From Myxococcales bacterium (GTDB lineage: Bacteria > Myxococcota_A > Polyangia > Haliangiales > Haliangiaceae): a stretch of DNA of 64,000 bases. Shown piece after piece: positions 1-8,702 of this stretch (its first letter is position 1; each line of letters begins with the position of its first letter). The position numbers and the translations under genes are program-made. A model generated the notes under the pieces. That model had not been told where the DNA came from, ran no database searches, and saw nothing but the letters and a program-made list of their open reading frames with translations. Location of the stretch: the NCBI GenBank assembly GCA_028287115.1, contig JAQBQF010000051.1, forward strand, positions 1 through 64,000. The letters run 5' to 3'.

Positions 1-2
1 TC

Positions 3-92
3 GAGCGCCACGGTGGTCGGATCCGGGTGGAAAGCGCCATTGATCGGGGCATGACTTTCTTCTTCACGTTGTCCGACCCGCTGCTCGCATGA
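3..92 (+). CDS. C-terminal end of a sensor histidine kinase (partial)
   Basis: The first readable frame gives 29 residues and a TGA. They contain HGGRIRVES and GMTFFFTL, the end of a HATPase_c domain just after the G2 box (compare HGGxIxVxSxxGxGxTFxFxLP). In this family the ATP-binding domain provides ATP for autophosphorylation of the HisKA histidine. Everything upstream lies outside the window, so sensor domains and partner regulator cannot be read. The ORF ends without a receiver domain, so this is probably not a hybrid kinase with a C-terminal REC. Confidence 0.7.
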   Translation, partial: ERHGGRIRVESAIDRGMTFFFTLSDPLLA

Positions 93-263
93 AGGCGCGG
101 AACGCCAACCTCGTCGAGCACCACCGATGCCGTGTGCGTGGTGGGTGATCGCGATCTGTTTCTCTCGCCGCAACGACTTCCGCCGGTAATGTGCTCGTGG
201 TTCGCGGATCGACGATCGCCTCTGTCGGGCGCAGGTGTGGCGACGAGCTCGCCTGTCTTGTGC

Positions 264-671
264 TCAGCTCGGAAAGCTGCGCCCGAACATCGGGTGCCCG
301 CTCTTGGACTGTGCTTTCGTCGCTTCATCTTGAACGACGTCCCAGTGCTCCGCCAGGCGGCCATTCTCGACGCGCACGATGTCTACGACGACCCACGCCG
401 CCGACTGGCCGAGACCGGAGAAGCGGCCGTGCAGCATCACGTAGTCGTCCTCGGCGACAACGAGCGCATTTTCATAGCGCATCGTCGGCGGCGTGTTCTC
501 GACCAGCTCGAACAGACCCTCGCGACCCGGCGAGATATGCGCGCTGTGCTGAATGTAGTGCGGCGACCAGTACTCCGCGGCGGCCGCGTAGTCTCGTCGG
601 TTGAACAGCGTATCGAACGCCTTCAGCACGAGCGCCTTGTTCCTTGCCTCTTGCTCTGTGTTTCGGCTCAT
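264..671 (-). CDS. SnoaL-like / NTF2-family protein
   Basis: A 135-residue protein of the usual length for a single SnoaL-like (NTF2-fold) domain. The N-terminal helix KALVLKAFDTLFNRRDYAAA is followed by YWSPHYIQHSAHISPGREGL and a C-terminal strand ending in ENGRLAEHWDVVQ, the typical layout of stand-alone SnoaL proteins whose cone-shaped pocket binds small hydrophobic substrates. The substrate cannot be told. The gene lies 60 bp downstream of an SDR gene on the same strand, and a broken second SnoaL-like copy lies beyond that. The three could form a small catabolic or detoxification set. No signal peptide is seen, so it should be cytoplasmic. Confidence 0.75.
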   Translation of the reverse strand: MSRNTEQEARNKALVLKAFDTLFNRRDYAAAAEYWSPHYIQHSAHISPGREGLFELVENTPPTMRYENALVVAEDDYVMLHGRFSGLGQSAAWVVVDIVRVENGRLAEHWDVVQDEATKAQSKSGHPMFGRSFPS

Positions 672-731
672 GACCTCGACCTTTCGCTCTGGAGCTACAG
701 CAGCCAGACGCCGCTAACTTGTGGCCAGGGG

Positions 732-1487
732 TCAGGCGTTAGTGCCCCCGTCGACTGTCAGGTTCGCACCATTGACGAATGACGACTCGGGACCGGCAAC
801 GAACGCGACGAGCGCGGCGACCTCGTCGGCACGTCCATAGCGGTCAAGCGGAACTGCGGCCCTCTGGCTCACTGCCCAGTCGCCTGAGGCCGGGTTCAGA
901 TCCGTGTCGATGGGCCCGGGCTGGACGTTGTTGACCGTAATGCCACGGGCTCCGAGCTCACGCGCTAGCCCTTGCGTGAACATCTTGATGGCCCCTTTGG
1001 TCGCCGAATAGGGCGCCATGCCGGGAATGAAGACGTGCTCGCCCACGGACGAGCCAACCATGATGATTCGCCCGCCGGGCTTCATGTGCTTGAGCGCTGC
1101 CTGAGTAGCAACGAAGGTTCCACGGACGTTGACCGCAAAGACGCGGTCGAAGTCGGCAAGCGTTGTCTCTTCGACTTTCACCGGAATGACCGTACCCGCG
1201 TTGTTGACGAGCACGTCGAGCCGGCCGAACGTCGCGACCGTCCTTTCGATTGCGTTCCTGACTGCATCGGCGTCGGCGGCATCCGCTTGGATCGCGATCG
1301 CCTTTCCGCCGGCGCGTTCGATTGCTTTGACAACCGAGTCGGCGGCGTCCGCGCCTTTGGAGTAAGTGATAGCGACGCTCGCCCCTTCCGCGGCCAGGCG
1401 CTTCGCGATCGCAGCACCGATGCCGCGCGAGCCGCCAGTAACGACGCCGACCTTACCCGGTAGTCTCGATTCATTATCGTTGCCCAT
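732..1487 (-). CDS. SDR-family NAD(P)-dependent oxidoreductase
   Basis: A classical short-chain dehydrogenase of about 251 residues. The cofactor motif TGGSRGIG is near residues 17-24, NNAG is in the middle, and the catalytic Ser (VGSSVG) and YSATK motif come later. The C-terminal VNGANLTVDGGTNA is typical of 3-oxoacyl-reductase-like SDRs. I chose the internal ATG at 1487 because GAAAGGA sits about 7 nt before it. The frame remains open 18 codons further upstream only because it carries the tail of a broken SnoaL gene. The substrate is not predictable. It is probably co-transcribed with the SnoaL-like gene at 264-671. Confidence 0.88.
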   Translation of the reverse strand: MGNDNESRLPGKVGVVTGGSRGIGAAIAKRLAAEGASVAITYSKGADAADSVVKAIERAGGKAIAIQADAADADAVRNAIERTVATFGRLDVLVNNAGTVIPVKVEETTLADFDRVFAVNVRGTFVATQAALKHMKPGGRIIMVGSSVGEHVFIPGMAPYSATKGAIKMFTQGLARELGARGITVNNVQPGPIDTDLNPASGDWAVSQRAAVPLDRYGRADEVAALVAFVAGPESSFVNGANLTVDGGTNA

Positions 1488-1740
1488 CGCTTTGTCCTTT
1501 CTTCGCTCGCTCTTCGCGAGCCGAAGGGCGTATCTGCCCACTGCACAAGCCTCGCCCAGCGCCGCAAAAGCGCTGTTCGCGAAGCTGCGAAGCTCCCGCT
1601 TTGCCCCGAGCGACCACGCCGAAGGTCACGTCGTCAAAGAGGCAGTCGTCGACAAATTGGTCAAGAACCTTCTCAGGATCGTTGGATGACCAAGCCATCG
1701 GCCAATCATCGAGCATCCGTTCCAAAGCGGAGGGCGCCAC
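1488..1740 (-). pseudogene. Frameshifted SnoaL-like remnant
   Basis: From 1740 the minus strand encodes a plausible SnoaL-like N-terminus (MLDDWPMAWSSNDPEKVL, then DDVTFGVVARGK). Around 1590 the good reading jumps frame: the next frame continues ELRSFANSAFAALGEAC, the expected follow-on segment, and then runs through the start of the SDR gene. About half of the domain is missing. The pattern fits a gene that lost its C-terminal half and gained a frameshift. A sequencing error could explain the shift but not the missing half. The remnant sits upstream of the SDR and of an intact SnoaL-like gene. Confidence 0.5.
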
Positions 1741-2110
1741 GACCTCGCGCTGGTGCAGCCGATGTGCCGCCTCTCGGCGTCGCGCTCGTGCGGGCTGTGA
1801 GCAGGTGACCGGGCGCTGGCGACAGCCGTGCGCACGTCACGCGCATGCGTATCAGAACGGCGATGACGACCGCAGCCACGGAGCCTGCCAAGCTACTTGA
1901 TCGATGATCATCAGGATCCGTGCAGTGAAACGCGAGCGGCTGGTCCGGCTTCGTCCGATGGCATTCACACATTCGGACGGCGTACCCGGGTGCGTAGTAA
2001 CAACGCTCGTACACCTCGGTCGGCGTGTACTCGGGCCGGGTGTTCGCCGGCTTGGAACAATCGACGATCGTTTCGAGGGCGCGTTCAACGCCGGCCTTCA
2101 GGAGATCCAA
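1706..2110 (-). CDS. Hypothetical Cys-containing protein (doubtful)
   Basis: I do not recognise this frame. With a TTG start near 2110 it would give about 134 residues. The segment around VERALETIVDC, PEYTPTEVYERCYYAPGYA and CECHRTKPDQPL has G/C-rich third positions and five cysteines. It is followed by a hydrophobic stretch, SVAAVVIAVLI. The C-terminal third looks like out-of-frame sequence. It overlaps the SnoaL remnant by 35 nt and lies beside a transposase fragment, so it may itself be a relic. No function is proposed. Confidence 0.25.
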   Translation of the reverse strand: MDLLKAGVERALETIVDCSKPANTRPEYTPTEVYERCYYAPGYAVRMCECHRTKPDQPLAFHCTDPDDHRSSSLAGSVAAVVIAVLIRMRVTCARLSPAPGHLLTARTSATPRGGTSAAPARGRGALRFGTDAR

Positions 2111-2204
2111 GCGCCGCTGTCCTGACGCGCAGCGAGGTCGAATCTCCGAGCTTGCGCGGCGCGCTCGGCCTGGCGCGAGATCACAATGCCATGGGTCTAA
2201 CAGA

Positions 2205-2492
2205 GGGGTGGTCAACTTGAACGTGCGCTTCCACCTGGTCGTGCCCGACGGCGTATTCGTCGATGACGGCGATCGCCTCGCGTTCGTGATGCACCCGATA
2301 CCGACCACCGCCGACGTGCTCGCGATCCTCGATCGGATGGTACGGCGGGTCGAGCGCCGGCTCGCGGCCGAGGCGTGTGACGACGGCGAGGCGGATGCGG
2401 CGCCCGACGTGCTCGTGCTCGCGCAGATCGCGGCCGAGGCGGCGGCGACGTGGCGGTCGCCGGCGGAGGGCAAACCGACCGTGCGCGGATGA
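2205..2492 (+). pseudogene. IS91-family transposase fragment
   Basis: The frame gives NLNVRFHLVVPDGVF, then RLAFVMHPIPTTADVLAIL and RMVRRVERRL. This matches a central block of IS91-type (Y2/HUH-related) transposases, the segment with 'LNLHxHxLxxDGVF' and 'PPPTxxDVxxILxRIxRRxxR'. The block runs into a stop about 90 residues later. Neither the upstream catalytic tyrosine region nor the C-terminus is found in any frame nearby. It is therefore a decayed remnant, not a working element. I see no IS91 oriIS/terIS ends. Confidence 0.55.
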
Positions 2493-2649
2493 CACTCGAT
2501 CCGGGGATGGTGCAACGATGGGCCGGCGTCCGCGGTACCCGCGGCGGCCTCGCGTTCGAGAGCTTCGACGTCAACGATCGAGCCCTGAGGGGGCGCATCC
2601 GAAGCGTTCCGAATAGTGCGTGGACCGCAGCATGCAGCGCCGTTCCGGC

Positions 2650-3042
2650 ATGACAGACAACGTTCGTTCCGACGCAACCAACCCACAACAGCCCGCAGCC
2701 GGCGCCCCCGCCGCGCGCGATGGCGGGACGACCGGTTTTGCGCGCCGCCACCCGGCGCTCACCGTGATCGGCGCAGCGGGCCTCGGCCTCATCGGAGGGA
2801 TCGAGCTCGCAGCGGGAGTGCTGATCGGCGCCGGCGTCGCTGCCTTGCTGAGACGTCCGGACGGCCGCGAGGTTACGCCGCAGGCGCGCCAGCTCGAGGA
2901 GCGCGCGCACACGCTCGCCGACCGCGTGCCGCATGAGGTGCGGCAGCGCGCACGCGCGATCGTGCAGGCCGCGCGCGGCCAGCTGCACCCGAGCGAGCAG
3001 CGGCCGGGCGAGCACGTGTCGGATCCGACGATCCGCCACTAA
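2650..3042 (+). CDS. Small membrane protein, one hydrophobic segment
   Basis: A 130-residue protein using the ATG at 2650. In-frame upstream ATGs at 2620 and 2632 are possible, and no Shine-Dalgarno decides between them. Residues about 35-70 form a long Gly/Ala-rich hydrophobic helix or hairpin (VIGAAGLGLIGGIEL, then LIGAGVAALL). A charged amphipathic helix (QARQLEERAHTLADRV) follows. It runs convergently into the HMA/DUF5132/P-type ATPase operon with the stop codons overlapping. That neighbourhood suggests, but does not prove, an accessory role in the same membrane system. Family unknown to me. Confidence 0.6.
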   Translation: MTDNVRSDATNPQQPAAGAPAARDGGTTGFARRHPALTVIGAAGLGLIGGIELAAGVLIGAGVAALLRRPDGREVTPQARQLEERAHTLADRVPHEVRQRARAIVQAARGQLHPSEQRPGEHVSDPTIRH

Positions 3043-3569
3043 GCCGGCAGGTCGGCCTCGATCTCGTCCTGCTCGGTCGTCACGAACGTGCGGAAGCCCC
3101 ACCACGCGAGGTTGAACCACGGCGGCATCTCGATGCTCTGCTCGACCGCGATCTCGACCGCGCCTGCGCCGAAGAAGCCGAGCGTGGCGAGCGTGCCGAA
3201 ATCGAGGCTGCCTTCTGTCGCGGCGAGCAGGTCGCGATCGATCTCCCTGAACGCGGTCGCGGCGAGTTGCGCGATCCGACTGAGCTCCGGAATCTCCGCC
3301 GGACGTGGAGGCGCCTCGCCGATCGCCAGCACGCGCTCGTACGACAGTGCAGCGCGCGCGGTCTCCGCGAGATCAGCGGCCTGTACGCTTGGGTCGTGCA
3401 GGACGAGCACGCTGCTCGTGTACGGGCGAACCTTGACCTCGTGGACGCCGGGTCGTGCCGCGAGCGCGTCCGCGACGGTCTCGCACGCGACATGATCGCG
3501 ACGCAGCTCCGGGCAGCGCAGCCGCGTCCGGCCTGGAATCGCGTGGACGATCTGGACCCACCGGGTCAC
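3039..3569 (-). CDS. HMA-like domain membrane-associated protein
   Basis: A 176-residue protein starting at GTG 3569, which overlaps the upstream stop as GTGA and implies translational coupling. The N-terminus WVQIVHAIPGRTRLR, then ARPGVHEVKVRPYTSSVLV, has the ferredoxin-like pattern of HMA_2-type domains. These resemble heavy-metal-associated domains but lack the CxxC metal ligands; no CxxC is seen here. The C-terminal half has a moderately hydrophobic segment (LGFFGAGAVEIAVEQ) and aromatic FNLAWWGFRTFV. It is the third gene of an operon with a P-type ATPase, whose own N-terminus carries a similar fold, so an accessory or regulatory role in that transporter is likely. Confidence 0.65.
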   Translation of the reverse strand: MTRWVQIVHAIPGRTRLRCPELRRDHVACETVADALAARPGVHEVKVRPYTSSVLVLHDPSVQAADLAETARAALSYERVLAIGEAPPRPAEIPELSRIAQLAATAFREIDRDLLAATEGSLDFGTLATLGFFGAGAVEIAVEQSIEMPPWFNLAWWGFRTFVTTEQDEIEADLPA

Positions 3570-3799
3570 GACACCGACCTCAGCGGCTCGCGGACACGCT
3601 GCCGCGCGCGGGCCTTCGCCTCGGCGAGGAGATCGGTGAAGTCCTCGCGCGCGCGCGCGATCCGCACCATCGCCGTATCGCCGATCCGGTAGAACACGGT
3701 CGCGATCTCGAGCGCAAGCGGGCGCAGCCGCGGGGCGATGACGGCACCGGTCGCGCCCATGCTGGCGCCGATCAAGAACGAGGGCAGGTGCAGCTTCAT
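3566..3799 (-). CDS. DUF5132-like small membrane protein
   Basis: A 77-residue protein, too short to stand out by length but well supported by context. Its ATG overlaps the ATPase stop (ATGA) and its TGA overlaps the next GTG. Residues 6-35 form one membrane-spanning segment (SFLIGASMGATGAVIAPRL). A charged helix follows (REDFTDLLAEAKARARQRV). This is the layout of DUF5132-type proteins, which are often found beside P-type ATPases and HMA-like proteins. It may be a single-pass accessory subunit. No metal-binding residues are seen. Confidence 0.65.
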   Translation of the reverse strand: MKLHLPSFLIGASMGATGAVIAPRLRPLALEIATVFYRIGDTAMVRIARAREDFTDLLAEAKARARQRVREPLRSVS

Positions 3800-6606
3800 G
3801 CGATTCGATCCTTTCCACGACGGGTGATCTCGTGACGCGTACTCGCGCGCCAAGCGAAATACAGCGGCGTGCCGATCGCGACGCCGAAGCTCGCGAGTGA
3901 CACCGGCAGCGAGCCTCGCAGACGCAAGAGGCCGCGGATCGGAGCCGTCGCCACCGCGGCCAGGTGAAGTGCCGCCGACCCACCGATCATCGCGGCGAAG
4001 TAGCGCCCGGGCGGCGAATCGGGCGCACGGCACATCGCCGCATAGCCGAACTGCGTCGCGCCGACCGCCGCGAACGCCGCGAGGGGACCGCCGACGACCG
4101 CGGCAAGTCCCGACGCGGCGCCGATCACCGCACCGTCGCGCGCGACACGCTTCCAGTCGCCGCGATCGAGGATCGGCGCGCGTGGCGGAGCGGGCGGACG
4201 ATCGAGCACCGAAGGATCTCCCGGCTCGATCGCGAGCGCGAGGCCGGGCAGTGTGTCGGTAAGCAGGTTGATCCACAGAAGGCCGAGCGGCGCGATCAGG
4301 CGACGACCTGCGAGCGAGGTCGCGACGAACAGCAGCAGCTCGCCGAGGTTGCCTGCTGCGATGAACCGGATCGACCGCCGCAGGTTGTCCTGGACGATCC
4401 GGCCTTCTGCGACGGCCTCGAGGATCGCCCGCAGATCGGCGCGCTCGAGCACGATGTCAGCGGTGTGCCGCGCGAGATCCGTCGAACGGGCGCCGACCGC
4501 GACGCCAACGTCCGCCGCGCGCAACGCGGGCGCGTCGTTGATGCCGTCTCCCGCCATCACGACGACCTCACCGGCACGCCGCAAGGCCTCGACGACGGCG
4601 ACCTTGTCCGCCGGCGTGACGCGCGCGACGACGGAGATTCGCCGCAGCCGGTCCGGATCGGCGAGCACGGCGGCGAGCTCCTTGCCCTCGACGACCTCGC
4701 CGGCGAGCCCGACCTGGCGCGCGATCGCGGTTGCCGTCGCCCGCTGATCGCCGGTCAGCATCACGGTCCGGATCCCGGCGCGCGCCGCGGCTCGCACGGC
4801 GTCGGCCGAGCCCGGGCGGAGCGGATCGCGCAAGCCGATCATTCCGAGCAACTGCCACGCCCCGTCCCCGAGCTTGAAGCCGACGGCGAGCACGCGCAGG
4901 CCCTCCGCGGCGAGTCGGCGGTTCTCGGCATGGAGGGCGCCGTCGACGTTGCACAGCTCGAGCACCTGCTCCGGCGCGCCCTTGATGAACGACATCGGCG
5001 TGCCGTCGGGGGCGGTGTGCTCGGTGATCACGTAGAGTGTCTCGTCGGTGCGCTCGACGAGGTGCTGCCGCGGATAACGCGCACGCAGCTCGCGCGGATC
5101 GAGGCCGGCGAGCTCCGCGGCACGCGCGAGGGCGCGCTCTGTCGCGCTACCCGCGATCTCGAGCCACGCACCATTTGGGTGATAGTCGAGATCGCTGTTG
5201 AGGACCGCGGCTGCGAGGAGCGCCGTGATCGGGTTCGCGACCGCGGCGGTTCCGGCGACCTCCGAAGCTCGGATCGTGCGCCCCTGGACCCACAACACCT
5301 CGACACGCATCCGGTTCTCCGTCAGCGTGCCTGTCTTGTCGGCGCAGGCAAAAGTGACGCCGCCGAGCGCCTCCGCGATCCCGAGGCGTCGGACGACGAT
5401 GCCTCGCTCGCGCATCCGTGCCATTGCCCGCACGAGTGCCGCCGTCGCGGTCACCGGCATGCCTTCGGGGATCGAGGCGACCGCGAGCGCGATCGTCCCG
5501 CGCAGCACTTCGGCAACCGGGCGGCGCCACGCGAGCGAGCCGATCGCCGAGATCAGCGACGCACCGACGCCGGTCCATGCCAGCCGCGACGTCAGCCTGT
5601 CGAGGCGGTCTTGCAGCCGGATCTTCGGTCCGTGCGCCGCCGCGAGCCGCTGTACGCCGGCGAGCTCGGTCGTCGCGCCGGTCCCGACCACGACCGCGCG
5701 GCCGTGACCGGATGCGATCGATGTTCCGCGATAGAGCATCGACGTCCGTTCCGCGACCGGCGCGTCGTGCGCCACCGCCGCCGCCGCCTTGGTGACGGGC
5801 TCGCTCTCTCCGGTCAGTGCGGCTTCGTCCGCGGCGAGCTGGCGCGCCTCGACGACGCGGGCGTCTGCGGAGATCACGTTGCCGGCGCGGACGACGAGCA
5901 GATCGCCGGGCACGAGCCCGCTCGCTCGCACAGTCTGCAGCCGACCGTCGCGGATCACCTCGGCGGTTCCGACCTCGGCGTCCCGCCACGATGCGAGCAG
6001 GTCCTCGCTCGCGCGCTCCATCCGGTAGCCGATCACCGCATTGAGACCGATCACGGTCGCGATCGCGCTCGCGTCGATCAGGTCGCCGAGCACGAGCGAG
6101 AACGCGGCCGATCCGAGCAGCAGCACCGAAGGCAAGTTGCGGAGTTGCGATGCGAGCTGGCGGATCCGCGACACCGGCTCGGCCCGGTCGAGCAGATTCG
6201 GACCGTACGTGGCGAGCCGGAGGGCGACTTCTGGTGGGGACAGCCCGTGGACCGTGCTCGAGCCGACGAGCTGCAGCACGCGGTCGGCATCGCGGGCGTG
6301 TGCATCCGAGAGCACGTGGCGCGGGGATGCCGCCCGGCGCGCGGCGTGCGCGAGCTCTCCCGGGATCGGTGCGTGCGGCACGAGCTCGATCAGGACGCGA
6401 CCCGATCGCGCGCTTGCCTCGACGCGTATGACGTCGGGACGCAGCCGCACGGTCTGTTCGATCCGCCGTCCTAGCTCCGGATCGCCGACGAGCTCGGCGA
6501 CCGCGAGCCGTACACGGTTCGTGGCGCGCGCGTGGCGGACGATGGTCGCCTCGAGCTCGACGTCCGGGATCACCAGCATCTCGCGCTCGATCAAAGCAAG
6601 ACGCAT
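3796..6606 (-). CDS. Cation-translocating P-type ATPase
   Basis: A 936-residue HAD-superfamily ion pump. An N-terminal HMA-like region (about 1-80, no CxxC) is followed by a cation-ATPase N domain (about 100-150) and paired membrane helices near 155-195. The actuator motif TGES is at 265-268 and IPEGMP at 379-384 in the core membrane helix. The phosphorylation motif DKTGT is at 423-427 (Asp423 is phosphorylated), and GDGINDAP follows in the P domain. Four or more C-terminal helices come last. IPEGMP is closer to P2-type Ca2+/Mg2+-like pumps than to the CPx motif of P1B metal pumps, so the cargo is uncertain. Mycobacterial CtpI-like ATPases share this overall layout. It heads a coupled operon with the DUF5132-like and HMA-like genes. 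Confidence 0.9.
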   Translation of the reverse strand: MRLALIEREMLVIPDVELEATIVRHARATNRVRLAVAELVGDPELGRRIEQTVRLRPDVIRVEASARSGRVLIELVPHAPIPGELAHAARRAASPRHVLSDAHARDADRVLQLVGSSTVHGLSPPEVALRLATYGPNLLDRAEPVSRIRQLASQLRNLPSVLLLGSAAFSLVLGDLIDASAIATVIGLNAVIGYRMERASEDLLASWRDAEVGTAEVIRDGRLQTVRASGLVPGDLLVVRAGNVISADARVVEARQLAADEAALTGESEPVTKAAAAVAHDAPVAERTSMLYRGTSIASGHGRAVVVGTGATTELAGVQRLAAAHGPKIRLQDRLDRLTSRLAWTGVGASLISAIGSLAWRRPVAEVLRGTIALAVASIPEGMPVTATAALVRAMARMRERGIVVRRLGIAEALGGVTFACADKTGTLTENRMRVEVLWVQGRTIRASEVAGTAAVANPITALLAAAVLNSDLDYHPNGAWLEIAGSATERALARAAELAGLDPRELRARYPRQHLVERTDETLYVITEHTAPDGTPMSFIKGAPEQVLELCNVDGALHAENRRLAAEGLRVLAVGFKLGDGAWQLLGMIGLRDPLRPGSADAVRAAARAGIRTVMLTGDQRATATAIARQVGLAGEVVEGKELAAVLADPDRLRRISVVARVTPADKVAVVEALRRAGEVVVMAGDGINDAPALRAADVGVAVGARSTDLARHTADIVLERADLRAILEAVAEGRIVQDNLRRSIRFIAAGNLGELLLFVATSLAGRRLIAPLGLLWINLLTDTLPGLALAIEPGDPSVLDRPPAPPRAPILDRGDWKRVARDGAVIGAASGLAAVVGGPLAAFAAVGATQFGYAAMCRAPDSPPGRYFAAMIGGSAALHLAAVATAPIRGLLRLRGSLPVSLASFGVAIGTPLYFAWRASTRHEITRRGKDRIA

Positions 6607-6760
6607 GCGCGCAACTTGCGCCGCACTCCACGGCGCGAGTGCGTCACCGGAGCGCGTCGCCGGGCACGGCGCGCGGACGACCTGCCGCCCTTAGCGCCGA
6701 GCAGGTAGACGGTCGGTGCGTCACTCCAGTACGCGTGCTTCTGCCAATCCGCGGGCGGCC

Positions 6761-8650
6761 CTAGCCCCGAACGAGCTGACGCAGGTGCCAGGCCTGGAGC
6801 TCGACCGCGCGTAGCGCGGCGCGCTCGTTGAGCGCGAGCCGGCGAGTCGCCGCGCCGCTCGCGGCGATGACCAGCAGCGCGAAGCCGGCGAGCGAGAGCG
6901 AGGTCCCCGGCATGCTCGCGGTGTAGTGCTCCGTGTGGATCACGAGGTCGCCGGCGTGTGCACGGATCTGACTCGGCCACACGCCCGCGAGATCGAGCAG
7001 AATCGGAAGGGTGGCGGGAATGATCGTGAGCACTGCGAGAATGCCGATGCGCAGCCGCGGATCCGAGCTGTACATGACCATCGAGACGATCGCGATGCCG
7101 GGCGCGACCGTCTCGGGGCCGAACAACCACGCCGCGGCGATGATCAGGAACGAGGTCGAGGTCGTCCCGAGATACAGATGTAAGGCGGTCGTGCGCTGCT
7201 TCTTGCGAATCACGAACAGCGAGGTCAAGACGTTGATCAACAATCCTGCGCAGTACAGGGCGATCGCGAACGTGCCGTGGAGGCCGATCATGGCCATCAC
7301 CGGCGTCACCGCGAGCGCGACGAAGTAGGCGGGTAGGAACGCCCTCGCTTTCGTGCGCCCCGCGTGATCGTCGGCATCGAGCAGACGCGTCTCGACCTCG
7401 CGGGGCGTTTCCTTCGGTGGCTCGAGCATGAGCCGGCCCAGCAGGTCGGCGGCACCCGACGTCGGATCGAGCGCGAGGGCGCGCCCGGCCTCGCGCATCG
7501 CGAGGGCGCGCTCTGCCTCGCCATCGCCCGCCGCGAGCGCCGCGCGAGCTGCGTCGAGGTGCGCGACGGCCAGCCCTTTGCGCTGCGCGAGATCGCGGTC
7601 CCCGTCGAGAAACCGCTCGATCATCTCGGCGAGCATGCGGGCGGTCGGGCGTCTGTCGCGATCGGCGGCTGTCGCCGCGGCACACGCGGCGTCGAGCTCC
7701 GGCGGAATGTCGCGATCGGGACTCCGAGTTCCGGGCCGCGGATCGAAGTCGCCGAGCGCGGCGGCGATCGCGTTCCGCCTCGGAAAGAGTGGCTCGCGCG
7801 TGAGGATCTCGAACAGGATGCTCCCGAGCGCGAACACGTCGGCGCGATCGTCGATCGGCTCGCCGCGGATCAGCTCGGGAGCCATGTAGCCGGGGGTACC
7901 GAGCAGCGCGCCCGCCTCGGTGAGCTCGCTGGCGTCACCGGTCGAGGGAGCGAGCTTCTCGATCGGTATCTGGCGGCCGGAGGGATCGGACTCGCCTGGC
8001 ACGCGCGCGATCCCCCAGTCGAGCACGTAGACCTCGCCGAAGTCGCCGAGCATGACGTTCGCCGGCTTGAGATCGCGGTGGATGACCCCGCGGCTGTGCG
8101 CGAGCTCGATCGCGAGGCACACATCCGCGAACGCGCGCAGCAGCTTCTGGCGCGTGTACCGCGGATCGGAATCGCGGCGCGCGAGCACGTCGGCGAGGGT
8201 CGTGCCGGCGAGGCGCTTCATCACGAAGAACGGCCGGCCGGCGGCATCATCGGCAAGCTCGTACACCGGCACGATCGCCGGATGGTCGAGGCGGGCCTGG
8301 ACCTTCGCCTCGCGCAGAAACCGCGCGACCGACGGCGGCGTTGGCGCGATCAGCATGCGCTTGATCGCGACCTCGCGGCCGAGCTGCGTGTCGGTCGCGA
8401 GCAGCACCTCACCCATGCCGCCGGAGCCAAGCGAGCCGGCGTGCCGATAGCGCGCCGGCAGGGCGCGCGATTCGATCGCCTGAGCTGCGTCACGCGGCTT
8501 GCTCGCAGCAAGGGTCGGATCGGTCGAGCCGCCGCGGTCGGTCTCGATGCGGGGGTCGGTCGCAGGGGGCTCCGTCGCCGGGGCGGTCGGCGGTCCGTCG
8601 CTCGCGGAGTCATCGGGCATCGCGCGATCGTCGCGCGGACGGCCCTCCAT
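6761..8650 (-). CDS. Membrane-anchored Ser/Thr protein kinase
   Basis: A 629-residue Hanks-type kinase. The N-terminal 65 residues are acidic, Pro/Thr-rich and disordered. The kinase domain (about 68-345) has GSLGSGGMGEV, Lys97 in VAIKRM, HRDLKPAN (191-198) and DWG (211-213) in place of DFG. The DWG variant recurs in bacterial kinases and keeps the metal-binding Asp. GTPGYMAPE marks the activation-segment end. A short helical region with an Ala-rich repeat-like segment follows (about 360-410). From about 435 on, five or six hydrophobic helices form a membrane domain. It probably phosphorylates cytoplasmic partners from the inner membrane. It is monocistronic, and an alternative start is the ATG at 8620. 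Confidence 0.9.
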   Translation of the reverse strand: MEGRPRDDRAMPDDSASDGPPTAPATEPPATDPRIETDRGGSTDPTLAASKPRDAAQAIESRALPARYRHAGSLGSGGMGEVLLATDTQLGREVAIKRMLIAPTPPSVARFLREAKVQARLDHPAIVPVYELADDAAGRPFFVMKRLAGTTLADVLARRDSDPRYTRQKLLRAFADVCLAIELAHSRGVIHRDLKPANVMLGDFGEVYVLDWGIARVPGESDPSGRQIPIEKLAPSTGDASELTEAGALLGTPGYMAPELIRGEPIDDRADVFALGSILFEILTREPLFPRRNAIAAALGDFDPRPGTRSPDRDIPPELDAACAAATAADRDRRPTARMLAEMIERFLDGDRDLAQRKGLAVAHLDAARAALAAGDGEAERALAMREAGRALALDPTSGAADLLGRLMLEPPKETPREVETRLLDADDHAGRTKARAFLPAYFVALAVTPVMAMIGLHGTFAIALYCAGLLINVLTSLFVIRKKQRTTALHLYLGTTSTSFLIIAAAWLFGPETVAPGIAIVSMVMYSSDPRLRIGILAVLTIIPATLPILLDLAGVWPSQIRAHAGDLVIHTEHYTASMPGTSLSLAGFALLVIAASGAATRRLALNERAALRAVELQAWHLRQLVRG

Positions 8651-8702
8651 GGCCAGCGGAACCGCGCGCCGAGGGCTACTTGGATCTCGAAACGTTAGGA
8701 CG

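Noticed and set aside
3964..6474. Long plus-strand ORF (836 codons) opposite the P-type ATPase
   Set aside because: Arg/Asp-rich, no known motif, and the opposite strand carries a full set of P-type ATPase motifs.
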